Positions 16,506-26,160 of a stretch of DNA of 64,000 nt are shown piece by piece. Source of the stretch: Selenomonas sp. ND2010 (lineage in GTDB: Bacteria > Bacillota > Negativicutes > Selenomonadales > Selenomonadaceae); NCBI RefSeq assembly GCF_000702005.1, contig NZ_JNKI01000010.1, forward strand, positions 31,757 through 95,756, written 5' to 3'. Every line of letters starts with the position of its first letter. Positions within the stretch are counted from its first letter, which is position 1. The position numbers and the translations under genes were made by a program. Below the pieces are notes generated by a model, which was not told the DNA's origin, ran no database searches, and worked only from the letters and a program-made list of their open reading frames with translations.

Positions 16506-17417
16506 ATGATTTCATTAAATAAACTTACGACGGAACGTCGTAATCCCCATACCTCCCATATCGATGAACTCAGTACCATAGAGATGGTAACCGCCATCAA
16601 TCGCGAAGACCAGCAAGTTCCACGGGCTGTAGAACAAGTATTGCCACAAATAGCTCAGGCAATTGACCTCATCACAGAAAAACTGAAAAAAGGGGGCCGG
16701 CTCTTTTATATCGGTGCTGGTACTTCCGGCCGTCTTGGCATTCTCGATGCTGTCGAATGTCCGCCCACTTACGGAACAGCACCAGAATTAGTCCAGGGAC
16801 TTATCGCTGGCGGAACCCCAGCGATCTTCAAGGCACAGGAAGGCGCCGAAGACAATCCCACCCTCGCCGGTGAAGATTTGAAAGCCGTCGGCTTTTCCGC
16901 TGACGATGTATTGGTCGGCATTGCAGCCTCTGGCCGTACGCCTTATGTAATTGGCGGCATCGAATACGCAAAAAAGAAGCAGGCACCGACTATTGCGTTA
17001 TCCTGCAGCGAAAACTCCCAGATCGCGGGACTTGCCGACATTGCCATTACCCCCATAACAGGTCCCGAAGCAGTTACCGGCAGTACCCGCATGAAGGCCG
17101 GCACTGCGCAAAAGCTGGTACTTAATATGCTTTCCACCGGCACCATGATAAAATTAGGCAAAGTCTACGGAAATCTCATGGTCGATGTAAAGACATCCAA
17201 TTTAAAACTCGAGGAACGGGCGCGCCGCATCGTCATGGAGGCGACAGACTGCAGCCGCGATGAAGCAATTGCAGCACTCACCAAAGCCGAAGGACGTGCC
17301 AAACTTGCGATTCTGTTGCAGCTTACAGGCTGCAGTGCCGAGGAAGGACGCCAGCTGCTTATCAAGGCAGAAGGTAAACTCGGCAACGCTTTACAGGAAA
17401 TGGAGATACGCGCATGA
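16506..17417 (+). CDS. murQ: N-acetylmuramic acid 6-phosphate etherase
   Basis: 303 aa SIS-domain lyase. [24 protein letters not shown] (about 61-84) holds the catalytic Glu and phosphosugar loop, and [18 protein letters not shown] is a second family signature. It cleaves the lactyl ether of MurNAc-6-P to give GlcNAc-6-P and lactate. The start has AAGGAG. The stop overlaps the murP start by four bases, so they are coupled. First gene of murQ-murP-mupG. Confidence 0.97.
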   Translation: MISLNKLTTERRNPHTSHIDELSTIEMVTAINREDQQVPRAVEQVLPQIAQAIDLITEKLKKGGRLFYIGAGTSGRLGILDAVECPPTYGTAPELVQGLIAGGTPAIFKAQEGAEDNPTLAGEDLKAVGFSADDVLVGIAASGRTPYVIGGIEYAKKKQAPTIALSCSENSQIAGLADIAITPITGPEAVTGSTRMKAGTAQKLVLNMLSTGTMIKLGKVYGNLMVDVKTSNLKLEERARRIVMEATDCSRDEAIAALTKAEGRAKLAILLQLTGCSAEEGRQLLIKAEGKLGNALQEMEIRA

Positions 17418-18781
17418 ATTATGAAGCAATTGCCCGGCAGATTTTCCAGCTTACCGGGCCTGCCACGAACATCAAAACGATAACCCACTGCATGACCCGC
17501 CTCCGTCTGGGGCTTGAAAAAACGCCTCTCGACATCGAAGAGCACTTGAAAAATATCGACGGCGTTCTTGGCGTCAATCAAACCGAAGAGGAATTACAGA
17601 TTATCTTAGGCCCGGGGCGCGTGGATAATGTCACCGACGAATTTTCTAAACTCGTCCATACCGCCGCTGCTGCACCAGCAGCAGCGGAAGGAAAAAAGAC
17701 GCGAATCGGCGACGGCAAAGAACTTCATGCGCAGATTCGCGCCAAAAACGCCACTCCGATAAAGCTTTTTTTCAGACGAATCGCCAGCATCTTCGTCCCA
17801 CTGATTCCAGCTTTCATCGCCTGTGGCCTAATCAGCGGATTATTGAACGTCGTTGCCAAAGCCGACCCATCCACATCCACGGCAGCCTGGTTCCATTTGC
17901 TGGCCGTTGCTGGCAATGTCATCTTCTGGGGAATGAATCTCTTCATCGGGTTCAATGCCGCGAAAGAATTTGGCGGCACCCCCATCCTCGGTGGCATTCT
18001 CGGTGGACTTATCACCCATCCAGGTTTGGCTGAAATCACCCTCAACAATACTCAACTCGTTCCAGGCCGTGGCGGAGTCATTTCAGTACTTCTCATCGCT
18101 GCCCTCGGTGCCTTGATTGAAAAACGCTTGCAACGCATTATCCCAGAAATGTTCTGCCTATTTTTGACGCCACTCTTCACCTTCCTCCTTGCCGGTACAA
18201 TCGCTATCCTGTTTTTACAGCCTTTCGGTGGTTTTCTGTCCGACCTCATCGGTCAAACGGTTACGACTGCCATAAATACCGGTGGAGCTATAACGGGCTT
18301 CCTTCTTGGTGGCCTTTGGCTTCCCCTTGTCATGCTGGGACTTCATCAGGCCTTCACACCGATTCATGTGGACCTGCTCGCCCGCTATGGCGTAACCATA
18401 CTGCTTCCCATTCTGGCCATGGCAGGAGCCGGCCAGGTGGGGGCCAGCTTTGCCGTTTATCTCAAGACGAAAAACAAACATCTCAAACAGACCGTTGCCT
18501 CCGCTCTTCCGGTTGGCATCATGGGAATTGGCGAACCACTTATCTACGGGGTCACTTTTCCGCTGGGCCGGCCATTCATTGGCGCCTGTATTGGCGGTGC
18601 CTTTGGCGGGGCGGTTCAAGCCTCCTTCGGCATTGGCTCTGCCACGCTTGGCATTTCCGGCCTGCCGTTAGCCGCCGGTACTGACCATATAGCCCTTTAT
18701 CTCTTGGGCCTCATTGCAGCTTATGCTGCCGGCTTTGCAGCCACTTGGCTGCTTGGCTTTGATGATCCGGCCGAAGACTGA
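17414..18781 (+). CDS. murP: PTS N-acetylmuramic acid transporter subunit IIBC
   Basis: 455 aa. The N-terminal EIIB domain (1-85) has the phospho-cysteine Cys26 in ITHCMTRLR. After an Ala-rich linker the EIIC domain (about 110-450) has roughly ten helices with [17 protein letters not shown], the glucose-family signature. No EIIA is attached, as in MurP, which uses the glucose EIIA. It imports MurNAc as MurNAc-6-P. It is translationally coupled to murQ and followed by mupG, so the substrate call rests mainly on context. Confidence 0.92.
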   Translation: MNYEAIARQIFQLTGPATNIKTITHCMTRLRLGLEKTPLDIEEHLKNIDGVLGVNQTEEELQIILGPGRVDNVTDEFSKLVHTAAAAPAAAEGKKTRIGDGKELHAQIRAKNATPIKLFFRRIASIFVPLIPAFIACGLISGLLNVVAKADPSTSTAAWFHLLAVAGNVIFWGMNLFIGFNAAKEFGGTPILGGILGGLITHPGLAEITLNNTQLVPGRGGVISVLLIAALGALIEKRLQRIIPEMFCLFLTPLFTFLLAGTIAILFLQPFGGFLSDLIGQTVTTAINTGGAITGFLLGGLWLPLVMLGLHQAFTPIHVDLLARYGVTILLPILAMAGAGQVGASFAVYLKTKNKHLKQTVASALPVGIMGIGEPLIYGVTFPLGRPFIGACIGGAFGGAVQASFGIGSATLGISGLPLAAGTDHIALYLLGLIAAYAAGFAATWLLGFDDPAED

Positions 18782-18826
18782 ACCGCCGCATCATCCAAAT
18801 AGAAAACGATAAAGAGGGACTATTTC

Positions 18827-19909
18827 ATGAACAATGGTATTTCAATCTATCCAGGACTCGATAACACCTTGGAAGAAAATCTCGAACTCATCGATAAAGC
18901 TGCTGCTTGCGGCTTTCGCCGCATCTTTACCTCCCTTCACATCCCCGAAACTAACGTCCAAGCTTTAAAGCGTGAACTATCGGAATTACTGCGTGAAGCT
19001 CGGCGCCATGACATGGAAATCATATCCGACATCTCGCCAGCTACCATGGAATTACTAGGTATCAAGGAGTTTTCCCCTTCCGCATTCCGCATGCTGGGAA
19101 TCACTACCCTGCGGTTAGATTACGGCTTTGGCCTGGACGAGATTGTAAAACTATCGCACAATAAGCAGGATATCCGCATTCAACTCAACGCCTCAACCAT
19201 CACAGGAAAACTGCTCAGTGCACTAGTAGAAATGCAGGCTAACTTCCGTCAAATCGATGCTCTGCATAACTTTTATCCCCGCCGCGGCACGGGAATCAGC
19301 GAAGAATGTCTCGTGCGCAAAACCATGATGCTGCACAAACTGAAAATCAAAACAGGTGCCTTTGTCCCTAGTCAGGGGCGCCGTCGCAGTCCCTTGCAGG
19401 ATGGACTTCCTACTATGGAGGACCATCGGGATGAGTCGGCAGAACTGGCCGCCCGTCACCTCATCGCTCTTGGAATTGACTCCATCTTCATTTCAGACAG
19501 CCTACCCACCGAAGAAGAACTGCGTTCCATCGGCTCCCTCAACAACAATCAGGTCACCCTAGGTGCCAAACTTTTAACCAAGGACCCCGTACAACGTGAA
19601 TTGCTCTCCCATACCTTCACCGCACGGGCCGACGAAGCCCGTGATGCCATCCGCGCAGAAGAAAGCCGCCAGCTTCTCAAAGAGATGGGAAAAACCATTC
19701 AGCCAGATAATACCATCATTCGCCCCATTGGTGCGGTCACGCTCGATAATATCGATTATAAGCGCTATATGGGCGAACTACAGATCATTCGTGCCCCGCA
19801 GGCAGCGGATGCACGAACCAATGTAGCAGCCATGGTCGAGGAAAGTGAAGTCAACATGCTTCAGTACATCACTCCCGGCCGAAAGTTTTCATTCCGATTC
19901 AAAGAATAA
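18827..19909 (+). CDS. mupG: MupG-family 6-phospho-N-acetylmuramidase (DUF871)
   Basis: 360 aa. The N-terminal TIM barrel starts with GISIYPGLDNTLEENLELIDKAAACGFRRIFTSLHIPE, typical of DUF871; the C-terminal part (about 245-360) is the small cyclophilin-like domain. MupG cleaves MurNAc-6-P from imported GlcNAc-MurNAc-6-P disaccharide. Together with murQ and murP it forms a complete muropeptide-sugar salvage unit. The RBS is AGAGGGAC. Confidence 0.88.
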   Translation: MNNGISIYPGLDNTLEENLELIDKAAACGFRRIFTSLHIPETNVQALKRELSELLREARRHDMEIISDISPATMELLGIKEFSPSAFRMLGITTLRLDYGFGLDEIVKLSHNKQDIRIQLNASTITGKLLSALVEMQANFRQIDALHNFYPRRGTGISEECLVRKTMMLHKLKIKTGAFVPSQGRRRSPLQDGLPTMEDHRDESAELAARHLIALGIDSIFISDSLPTEEELRSIGSLNNNQVTLGAKLLTKDPVQRELLSHTFTARADEARDAIRAEESRQLLKEMGKTIQPDNTIIRPIGAVTLDNIDYKRYMGELQIIRAPQAADARTNVAAMVEESEVNMLQYITPGRKFSFRFKE

Positions 19910-19911
19910 AC

Positions 19912-19920
19912 TGCTATAAT
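19912..19920 (+). promoter_or_regulatory. Extended -10 promoter of the metal sensor gene
   Basis: TGCTATAAT, a perfect extended -10, overlaps the mupG intergenic space 30 bp before the ArsR-type gene. Confidence 0.55.
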
Positions 19921-19950
19921 ATACCTAATTGAATGTAATGGGAGGATTTT

Positions 19951-20322
19951 ATGGACGATTATATCGCTAACGATGACCTCTGCGAGGTCTATCATACGCA
20001 TCCAGACCGACTCCAAGACTGTGCCATCCATAAACTCGATGACAAAACCAGCCTGGCATTGGCAGATGTCTTTAAGACACTAGGAGACAAAACTCGCATC
20101 AAACTCCTCTCCCTGCTGGCTTCCGAAGAGGAGCTCTGCGTCTGCGACATTGCCGAAGCACTTCAGATGGGACAATCTGCCATCTCGCATCAGTTGCGCG
20201 TGCTTCGTGCTGCCCGTCTCGTGAAATTCCGCAAAGTCGGCAAAGAGGCATTTTACTCCCTGGACGATGATCATGTCTTGAAGCTCATGCGTCAGGGACT
20301 CGACCACGTTCGCGAGGCGTAA
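19951..20322 (+). CDS. ArsR/SmtB-family metal sensor, CadC type
   Basis: 123 aa winged helix repressor. The alpha-3N thiolate site is present (Cys11, Cys63 and Cys65 in ELCVCD; Cys24 also near), as in CadC for Cd/Pb/Zn. The alpha-5 zinc motif D-x-H-x10-H-x2-E is also complete (DDHVLKLMRQGLDHVRE). The recognition helix is QSAISHQLRVLRAARLV. Metal binding would release DNA. No cadmium ATPase or efflux gene is next to it; the following gene is a cell-wall hydrolase 33 bp away, possibly co-transcribed. The start has GGGAGG. Confidence 0.88.
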   Translation: MDDYIANDDLCEVYHTHPDRLQDCAIHKLDDKTSLALADVFKTLGDKTRIKLLSLLASEEELCVCDIAEALQMGQSAISHQLRVLRAARLVKFRKVGKEAFYSLDDDHVLKLMRQGLDHVREA

Positions 20323-20355
20323 CAAAAAAGGAAAACAACAGAAAGGACGACGACT

Positions 20356-21114
20356 ATGAAACGACCACGGCTGCTTCGAACCGGCTTTGTCACCTGCCTG
20401 TCACTCATCATGCTGACCGGCACGGTATTGGCATCGCCTACACTCCGCTCCGGTTCCACGGGACATGATGTGCTGCTGTTGCAGAAAAAACTCAAAAATG
20501 TCGGCTACACCATCCACTCCGTAGATGGTGTTTACGGCGACGAGACGGAACGAGCTGTGGCCGAATTTCAGCGTGACCAGAAAATCCGCATCACCGGAAT
20601 CGTCAACAACGCTACCTGGCGGGCTCTGCAAAAAGCCAAGCAGCGTACCTGGGGCAGCAATGTCCCCAAACCAGAACCACTTCCGGTCCCCAAAACCGGT
20701 GGTGGTCAGCTGGCACCGGATAATCAGCCGATTCTTGCCCCGGGCAAGGTAAATGCCATCATCCGTACCGCCAAGTCATACCTCGGCGTTCCCTATAAAT
20801 TTGGTGGGGATACCCCCAAGGCCTTTGACTGTTCCGGATACTTGCAATACGTCTTTGCCCAAAACGGAATCACGATTCCCCGCACTGCAGACGAACAGTA
20901 TAAACTCGGGCGGCGGACCACCAGCAGTCGGCAGTTGGTTCCCGGAGACCTGGTTTTCTTTACGACCTATGAACCAGGAGCTTCACACTGCGGAATTTAT
21001 CTAGGAAACGGACAATTCATCCACGCCAGCTCCAGCAAAGGAGTCCGCATCGATGAATTATCCAATAGTTATTGGTCTCCGCGCTACTATGGCGGAAAAC
21101 ATATCGTAAAATGA
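20356..21114 (+). CDS. Secreted NlpC/P60 endopeptidase with peptidoglycan-binding domain
   Basis: 252 aa. A signal peptide (about 1-27, cut after VLAS) is followed by a PG_binding_1 domain (about 30-92, VLLLQKKLKNVGY...DGVYGDETERAVAEFQ), a Pro-rich linker and the NlpC/P60 domain (about 132-252). The catalytic residues are visible: Cys159 (FDCSGY), His211 (SHCGIY) and His223 (FIHASS). It cleaves D-Glu-(meso-DAP) type bonds in wall peptides. It lies just after the metal sensor gene. Confidence 0.93.
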   Translation: MKRPRLLRTGFVTCLSLIMLTGTVLASPTLRSGSTGHDVLLLQKKLKNVGYTIHSVDGVYGDETERAVAEFQRDQKIRITGIVNNATWRALQKAKQRTWGSNVPKPEPLPVPKTGGGQLAPDNQPILAPGKVNAIIRTAKSYLGVPYKFGGDTPKAFDCSGYLQYVFAQNGITIPRTADEQYKLGRRTTSSRQLVPGDLVFFTTYEPGASHCGIYLGNGQFIHASSSKGVRIDELSNSYWSPRYYGGKHIVK

Positions 21115-21115
21115 C

Positions 21116-21164
21116 AGAAGAGAAGAGCCTCCGACCAAAATATCGGAGGTTCTTCTCTTCTTCG
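21116..21164 (+). terminator. Bidirectional terminator between P60 and sigma-factor genes
   Basis: GAAGAGAAGAGCCTCCGA pairs with TCGGAGGTTCTTCTCTTC at 17 of 18 positions plus one G-T pair. It ends both converging genes. Confidence 0.88.
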
Positions 21165-21917
21165 TTATGCACTTATCTGCAGCAAGATATCCTGCAGGTT
21201 TAATGCTACCAATTCATCCTCGTGCGAATCTTCGCGCTCTGTCATCAGCAACAGCTGCTGGACAATCAGGTAATTCCGGAACATCTCGACCGTAATATCC
21301 TGTTTTGCCATGATATGCCGGCGCATCTTGCGCTTGGAACGCTGCAGGGCATTGTCAACACTCTTGATAGAGCCACTGATTTCATCCGCAATTTCCTGGT
21401 AAGACATCCCACGCACATACGACAGGAAAATGCGATAGTCAAAAGGCGTCAGCTCCTTCGTCACCACCGACTGACAGAATTCATAGTCTTCTTTCATCAC
21501 CAAGCAGAATTCAGGATTCGCCTCTAACTCATCGCTGACCAGAATATCTAACAGCGTGTAGTTCTCATTCTCCTCCGCAATGGAATAATCCAGCGAGTAC
21601 GCCGTATTGAGCGGCTGATTTTTGAGCCGCTGCAAAGCCTTAACTGCGGTGATAAACTGGCAACGTACACAATGCTGGGCAAAGACGCCAAATGGTATCT
21701 TCTTCTCTGGATTATAATCCCGCATTGCTTTAAAAAAACCGATCTGACCTTCCTGAAACAAATCCTCCTGGGCAATATTGCGCAGACAATTCCAACGAGT
21801 CTGACCACCAATCATCGGAGCATAGCGCTTCAACATCATTTGAACCAGCTGATCATCCCCATTCAGCTGATACAACGCTACGACCTCTTCATCAGTCATG
21901 CTTTTCCAATTATCCAT
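21165..21917 (-). CDS. Sigma-70 family RNA polymerase sigma factor, SigH-like
   Basis: 250 aa. Region 2 is clear (AQEDLFQEGQIGFFKAMRDYNPEKKIPFGVFAQHCVRCQFITAVKA, about 50-95), and region 4 is YRIFLSYVRGMSYQEIADEISGSIKSVDNALQRSKRKMR. The layout is that of sporulation sigma-H (SigH). A C-terminal extension of about 40 residues (MFRNYLIVQQLLLMTERED...) is unusual. The ATG at 21917 is chosen; the TTG at 21935 abuts the GGAG and would leave no spacing. Its role in a likely non-spore-former is unknown; SigH-like factors also control competence. Confidence 0.85.
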   Translation of the reverse strand: MDNWKSMTDEEVVALYQLNGDDQLVQMMLKRYAPMIGGQTRWNCLRNIAQEDLFQEGQIGFFKAMRDYNPEKKIPFGVFAQHCVRCQFITAVKALQRLKNQPLNTAYSLDYSIAEENENYTLLDILVSDELEANPEFCLVMKEDYEFCQSVVTKELTPFDYRIFLSYVRGMSYQEIADEISGSIKSVDNALQRSKRKMRRHIMAKQDITVEMFRNYLIVQQLLLMTEREDSHEDELVALNLQDILLQISA

Positions 21918-21981
21918 AGACAAGACTCTATTCAACTCCTATCTTCTTCTATCCCATTCCCTTCTTACCTTACTCTAATTT

Positions 21982-22011
21982 ATATTAGCACGACATTAAC
22001 CGTGTATACAA
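21982..22011 (-). promoter_or_regulatory. Candidate promoter of the sigma-factor gene
   Basis: On the minus strand TTGTAT (22006-22011) and extended -10 TGCTAATAT (TAATAT 21982-21987) with an 18-bp spacer, 65 bp before the start. Confidence 0.5.
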
Positions 22012-22075
22012 TATGACTTTTTTCCCTATTTTTATTTCTCGTTCCCCCTGTTGCCCTATGCATTGACAGTGATAT

Positions 22076-22147
22076 TAGGGTTTATCCTATTACTGGTATC
22101 CACTTGTATAAAAAAGTATTTTATATGGCATAGGGCTTTTATCCTAT
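22076..22147. repeat. Direct repeat TAGGG(C)TTT(T)ATCCTAT upstream of the sigma gene
   Basis: TAGGGTTTATCCTAT (22076-22090) and TAGGGCTTTTATCCTAT (22131-22147) are 55 bp apart start to start. Each has TAGG...CCTA symmetry. They lie 65-170 bp upstream of the sigma promoter in a gap with no ORF, and may be operator sites. Otherwise 21918-22222 holds only the promoter. Confidence 0.45.
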
Positions 22148-22222
22148 AGTATAATCAATAGTTATCGTCTTTCCTATTGCATTCAGTTATTATTTCCAAT
22201 TATTTTCATTTTGGTTTTGTTG

Positions 22223-22264
22223 TAAAAAAATGTCCATTGGCCTAAAACCAACGGACATTTTTTC
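22223..22264 (-). terminator. Terminator of the tetrapyrrole operon
   Basis: On the minus strand AAAAAATGTCCGTTGG - loop - CCAATGGACATTTTTTT, with one G-T pair, 27 bp beyond the hemL stop. Confidence 0.9.
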
Positions 22265-22290
22265 CGCACAGGCTCTCACCTGTTTCTTAC

Positions 22291-23610
22291 TCATTTTCTG
22301 TTGTCAGCAACAGCCTGGAAAGCAATCTCTGCAGCGGCAATAGTACGGTCTATATCTTCCTCGCTGTGCGCACCGCTCATGAATAGGGTTTCAAACTGCG
22401 ATGGTGCCAGATAAATTCCCTGTTCCAGCATCGCCTTAAACCAGACTTTAAAGGCTTCCTGATCCGATGCACAAGAATCCTCATAATCATAAACATCCTT
22501 ATCGTTGAAGAAAATGCCGAACATCGAGCCCGCCTGATGGGCCTGAATCGTAACCCCAGCTTCCTTGGCCTTCTCCTGCCAACCAAGCAGAAGCTTCTTC
22601 GTCTTCAACGTGAGCTCTCGGCTGTAATCCGCCTTGCCTTCCTCAGGCTCTGCCGTAATGATTTTAAGTGTCTCAAGACCTGCCGTCATGGCCAGTGGAT
22701 TACCCGAGAGGGTTCCTGCCTGATAGACCGGACCTGCCGGCGATACCTTCTGCATGATATCGCGGCGTCCGCCATAAGCGGCTACCGGCAAACCACCACC
22801 GATAATCTTGCCGAGACAAGTAAGGTCTGGCGTAATGCCATAAGCGGCCTGAGCACCACCCAAGGATGCGCGGAACCCACACATGACCTCATCAAAAATC
22901 AAAAGTGCGCCATGCTTTTCCGTAAGATTGCGCAGCGTACGCAAATAGCCTTGCTTCGGTGGCACACAGCCCATATTACCAGCTACCGGCTCCACAATGA
23001 CAGCGGCAACTTCATCACCGATTTCCTCCATGACCTTCGTGATAGCCTCGGCATCGTTATACGGCACGGAAATCGTATCTTGTGCTGTCCCTTTCGTAAC
23101 CCCCGGAGAACTCGGTACACCAAACGTCGCCATACCCGAGCCGGCATTTACGAGCAAACTGTCACTATGGCCATGATAGCAGCCGATGAATTTGACGATC
23201 TTTTCCCGCCCCGTGTAGCCACGCGCAAGGCGCAGAGCACTCATCGTCGCCTCGGTACCGGAATTTACCATACGGATGACCTCGATTGAGGGATAGACCT
23301 GCATGACGAGTTTTGCGAGTTCGGATTCGATACAAGTTGGTGCACCATAGCTCGTGCCGCGCGTAGCAGCTTCCTGCAGCGCTTTAACGACCCGCGGATG
23401 CGCATGGCCAACCACCATAGGCCCCCAGGAGCCGACATAGTCGATGTACGCATTGCCATCGATATCGTAGATCTTATCGCCCTCAGCACGCGCAATAAAC
23501 GGCGGATTACAGTCAACGCTGGCATAAGAACGAACCGGACTGTTGACACCGCCCGGCATCAACGTTTTCGCTTCAGCAAACGCTGCCGCAGATTTTTCGA
23601 GATTCAGCAT
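22291..23610 (-). CDS. hemL: Glutamate-1-semialdehyde 2,1-aminomutase
   Basis: 439 aa PLP enzyme of aminotransferase class III. The PLP lysine is Lys268 in [27 protein letters not shown] near residue 20 is the family N-terminus. It makes 5-aminolevulinate from glutamate-1-semialdehyde, following HemA. It is last in the six-gene operon, three bases after hemB, with GAGGAG before its ATG and a terminator after it. Confidence 0.97.
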   Translation of the reverse strand: MLNLEKSAAAFAEAKTLMPGGVNSPVRSYASVDCNPPFIARAEGDKIYDIDGNAYIDYVGSWGPMVVGHAHPRVVKALQEAATRGTSYGAPTCIESELAKLVMQVYPSIEVIRMVNSGTEATMSALRLARGYTGREKIVKFIGCYHGHSDSLLVNAGSGMATFGVPSSPGVTKGTAQDTISVPYNDAEAITKVMEEIGDEVAAVIVEPVAGNMGCVPPKQGYLRTLRNLTEKHGALLIFDEVMCGFRASLGGAQAAYGITPDLTCLGKIIGGGLPVAAYGGRRDIMQKVSPAGPVYQAGTLSGNPLAMTAGLETLKIITAEPEEGKADYSRELTLKTKKLLLGWQEKAKEAGVTIQAHQAGSMFGIFFNDKDVYDYEDSCASDQEAFKVWFKAMLEQGIYLAPSQFETLFMSGAHSEEDIDRTIAAAEIAFQAVADNRK

Positions 23611-23613
23611 AAA

Positions 23614-24594
23614 TTACTCCTCTTCTTTCAGCCATTTCGCAGCATCCATTGCATGATAGGTAATGATGATATCTGCTCCAGCACGTTTCATCCCCATAAG
23701 CGTCTCTAACACGATGCGCTTTTCATCAATCCAGCCATTGGCAGCGGCTGCCTTGACCATTGCGTATTCACCACTGACATTATAAACCGCTACCGGATGA
23801 TGGATATGATCGCGAACCTGGCGGACGACATCAAGATAAGCCAGCGCCGGTTTTACCATGATGATATCTGCGCCCTCAGCGATGTCGAGATCAACTTCCT
23901 TGATGGCCTCATGTGCATTAGCCGGGTCCATCTGATATTGACGACGATCCCCAAAGCTCGGCGCACTATCTGCCGCATCACGGAACGGACCATAATATCC
24001 CGACGCATATTTGACCGCATAACTCATGATCGAGACATTAAGGAACCCTGCCTCATCCAGCGCTTCACGGATAGCAGCTACCCGGCCATCCATCATATCT
24101 GACGGCGCCACGATATCCGCACCAGCCTTAGCCTGCGAAACAGCAACTTTCTGCAACAATTTAAGAGTCTTATCGTTGTCCACATAGTGATTTTCCAGAT
24201 GTCCACAATGACCATGAGACGTGTATTGGCACAGGCAAACATCACCGACAACCATCATTTCCGGAACAGCTTCCTTGATCGCCTTGATGGCACGCTGTAC
24301 CGGACTTGTCATATCCCAAGCACTGGAACCATCTTCATCCTTGTACTCTGGCAAGCCAAAGACTTCCACCGACGGAATCCCCAGCTGCCAACATTCCTGC
24401 GCAACTTTTACGGCGTTGTCCACCGAAAGATGATAGCAATTCGGCATGCTCGGAATCTCTTCTTTGACATTTTCCCCTGGAACGACAAAAATCGGATAAA
24501 CAAAATCCTTTGCCGAAAGATTCGTTTCTCTTACCATAGCACGCATAGCCGGTGAAATTCGCATGCGGCGCGGGCGGAGTTTCTGAGTGTACAT
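23614..24594 (-). CDS. hemB: Delta-aminolevulinic acid dehydratase (porphobilinogen synthase)
   Basis: 326 aa from the ATG at 24594, which has AGGAG nine bases upstream (an ATG at 24603 directly abuts the AGGAG). The zinc-type cysteines are present ([14 protein letters not shown]), and the two Schiff-base lysines lie in [18 protein letters not shown] and [12 protein letters not shown]. It condenses two aminolevulinates to porphobilinogen. Fifth gene of the operon. Confidence 0.97.
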   Translation of the reverse strand: MYTQKLRPRRMRISPAMRAMVRETNLSAKDFVYPIFVVPGENVKEEIPSMPNCYHLSVDNAVKVAQECWQLGIPSVEVFGLPEYKDEDGSSAWDMTSPVQRAIKAIKEAVPEMMVVGDVCLCQYTSHGHCGHLENHYVDNDKTLKLLQKVAVSQAKAGADIVAPSDMMDGRVAAIREALDEAGFLNVSIMSYAVKYASGYYGPFRDAADSAPSFGDRRQYQMDPANAHEAIKEVDLDIAEGADIIMVKPALAYLDVVRQVRDHIHHPVAVYNVSGEYAMVKAAAANGWIDEKRIVLETLMGMKRAGADIIITYHAMDAAKWLKEEE

Positions 24595-24613
24595 AAAATC
24601 CATCTCCTATGAA

Positions 24614-26128
24614 TCAAATATTCGCTTTAATTGCTTCAACTAATCCATCAATCGTATATTCGTCGGCGACAATATCCGTTTTAATACCGTTATTCTTCGC
24701 CGTCTCTGCCGTAACCGGACCAATTGCGGCAGTCTTGATCCCCGTAAGCGCGTCCGCTGAACCAATAATCTTGATGAGATTGGTCACCGTGGAGGAACTC
24801 GTGAACGTCACCAGATCAATCTCCCCAGCCGCCATCTGCGCCTTTAAGGATTCCGCATCAACCTCTGCTGCTACGGTCCGGTAGGCAGGTACCACATCTA
24901 CGACAGCACCTTGTTCACGCAGCTTCTCCGGCAAAATTTCTCTTGCCTCCTGCGCACGCGGAATGAGGATTTTCGCATGAGGTGGCAGTTTTCCCCGGAG
25001 TGCCTCCAAGACACCTTCGGCTCGGAATTCCTTCGGTATCACATCCGCAAGAATGCCATACTCTTTAAGCTTTGCTGCCGTTGCACTGCCGATGGCAGCT
25101 ACTTTGGCATATCCGAGCGCTCGGGCATCTTTGCCGCCCTTCATGAGGCGGTCAAAGAAACGAGCAACACCATTGGCACTCGTAAAGATAAGCCACTGAT
25201 AATCGTTCAGCTTAGCAATCGCTGCCTCAAGCGCCTCATAATGGTCCGCCGGTTCTTCGATGCGAATAGCTGGTGTCTCGATGACTTTGGCTCCCATCTG
25301 CTCAAGACGCGCCGTAAGTTTCGATGCCTGGCTGCGAGCCCGCGTGACGAGTACGGTCTTACCGAACAGCGGATGCGTCTTAGGCTCATCGAACCATTGA
25401 AGTTTTTCACGCAAGTTGACCACATCGCCAACGATAAAAATGGCCGGCGGCTTGAGTTTCGCCTTGGCCACATCTTCAGCAGCCGTCCCAACAGTAGTCA
25501 TGAGAACACGCTGCTCGGGCTTTGTTCCCCATCGGATAACAGCGGCTGGTGTATCGGCTGAACGCCCGTTTTCCATGAGTTTTTCCGTGATATGCGGCAG
25601 ATTTGCCACACCCATGAGAAATACGAGCGTATCGACCCCAGTCGCCAGATGCTCCCAACGCATATTGCTTTTGCCCTTGGTGGGGTCTTCATGCCCAGTG
25701 ACCACGGCAAACGAAGTCGCCACCGCACGATGCGTGACCGGAATGCCCGCATAAGCAGGCACTGAAATCGCTGAGGTGATGCCTGGTACAATCTCAAAAG
25801 GCAAACCGTTCTCCTGCAGTAACAGGCCTTCCTCGCCACCACGGCCGAAAACAAAGGGGTCTCCTCCCTTGAGACGAACCACACATTTTCCTTCGTTCGC
25901 CTTATCTACCAGCAGCTGGTTGATGTTCTCCTGCTTCATGGTATGATTGCTAGATGCCTTTCCGACATAGATGTATTCTGCATCATCCGGGGCCCATTGA
26001 AGAATCCGATCATCAGCCAGACGGTCGTAAACCACGACGTCTGCCATCTTCAGGCACTCCACTGCCTTCAGGCTTATCAGCCGGTAATCCCCCGGACCTG
26101 CGCCTACCAAATATACCATTCCTGCCAT
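24614..26128 (-). CDS. cobA-hemD: Fused uroporphyrinogen-III C-methyltransferase / uroporphyrinogen-III synthase
   Basis: 504 aa. Residues 1-245 are the SAM-dependent methyltransferase (MVYLVGAGPGDYRLISLKAVE, VRLKGGDPFVFGRGGEE, GIPVTHR), and residues about 250-504 are HemD (KTVLVTRARSQASKLTARLEQMGAKVIE...FTSANGVARFFDRL). One chain therefore closes the macrocycle to uroporphyrinogen III and methylates it to precorrin-2, sending flux to siroheme and cobalamin. This fusion is usual in Firmicutes. The ATG at 26128 follows AAGGGAGAG; the longer frame is rejected. Confidence 0.95.
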   Translation of the reverse strand: MAGMVYLVGAGPGDYRLISLKAVECLKMADVVVYDRLADDRILQWAPDDAEYIYVGKASSNHTMKQENINQLLVDKANEGKCVVRLKGGDPFVFGRGGEEGLLLQENGLPFEIVPGITSAISVPAYAGIPVTHRAVATSFAVVTGHEDPTKGKSNMRWEHLATGVDTLVFLMGVANLPHITEKLMENGRSADTPAAVIRWGTKPEQRVLMTTVGTAAEDVAKAKLKPPAIFIVGDVVNLREKLQWFDEPKTHPLFGKTVLVTRARSQASKLTARLEQMGAKVIETPAIRIEEPADHYEALEAAIAKLNDYQWLIFTSANGVARFFDRLMKGGKDARALGYAKVAAIGSATAAKLKEYGILADVIPKEFRAEGVLEALRGKLPPHAKILIPRAQEAREILPEKLREQGAVVDVVPAYRTVAAEVDAESLKAQMAAGEIDLVTFTSSSTVTNLIKIIGSADALTGIKTAAIGPVTAETAKNNGIKTDIVADEYTIDGLVEAIKANI

Positions 26129-26160
26129 ATTTATCTCTCCCTTAACCATTAATTTCGCTT

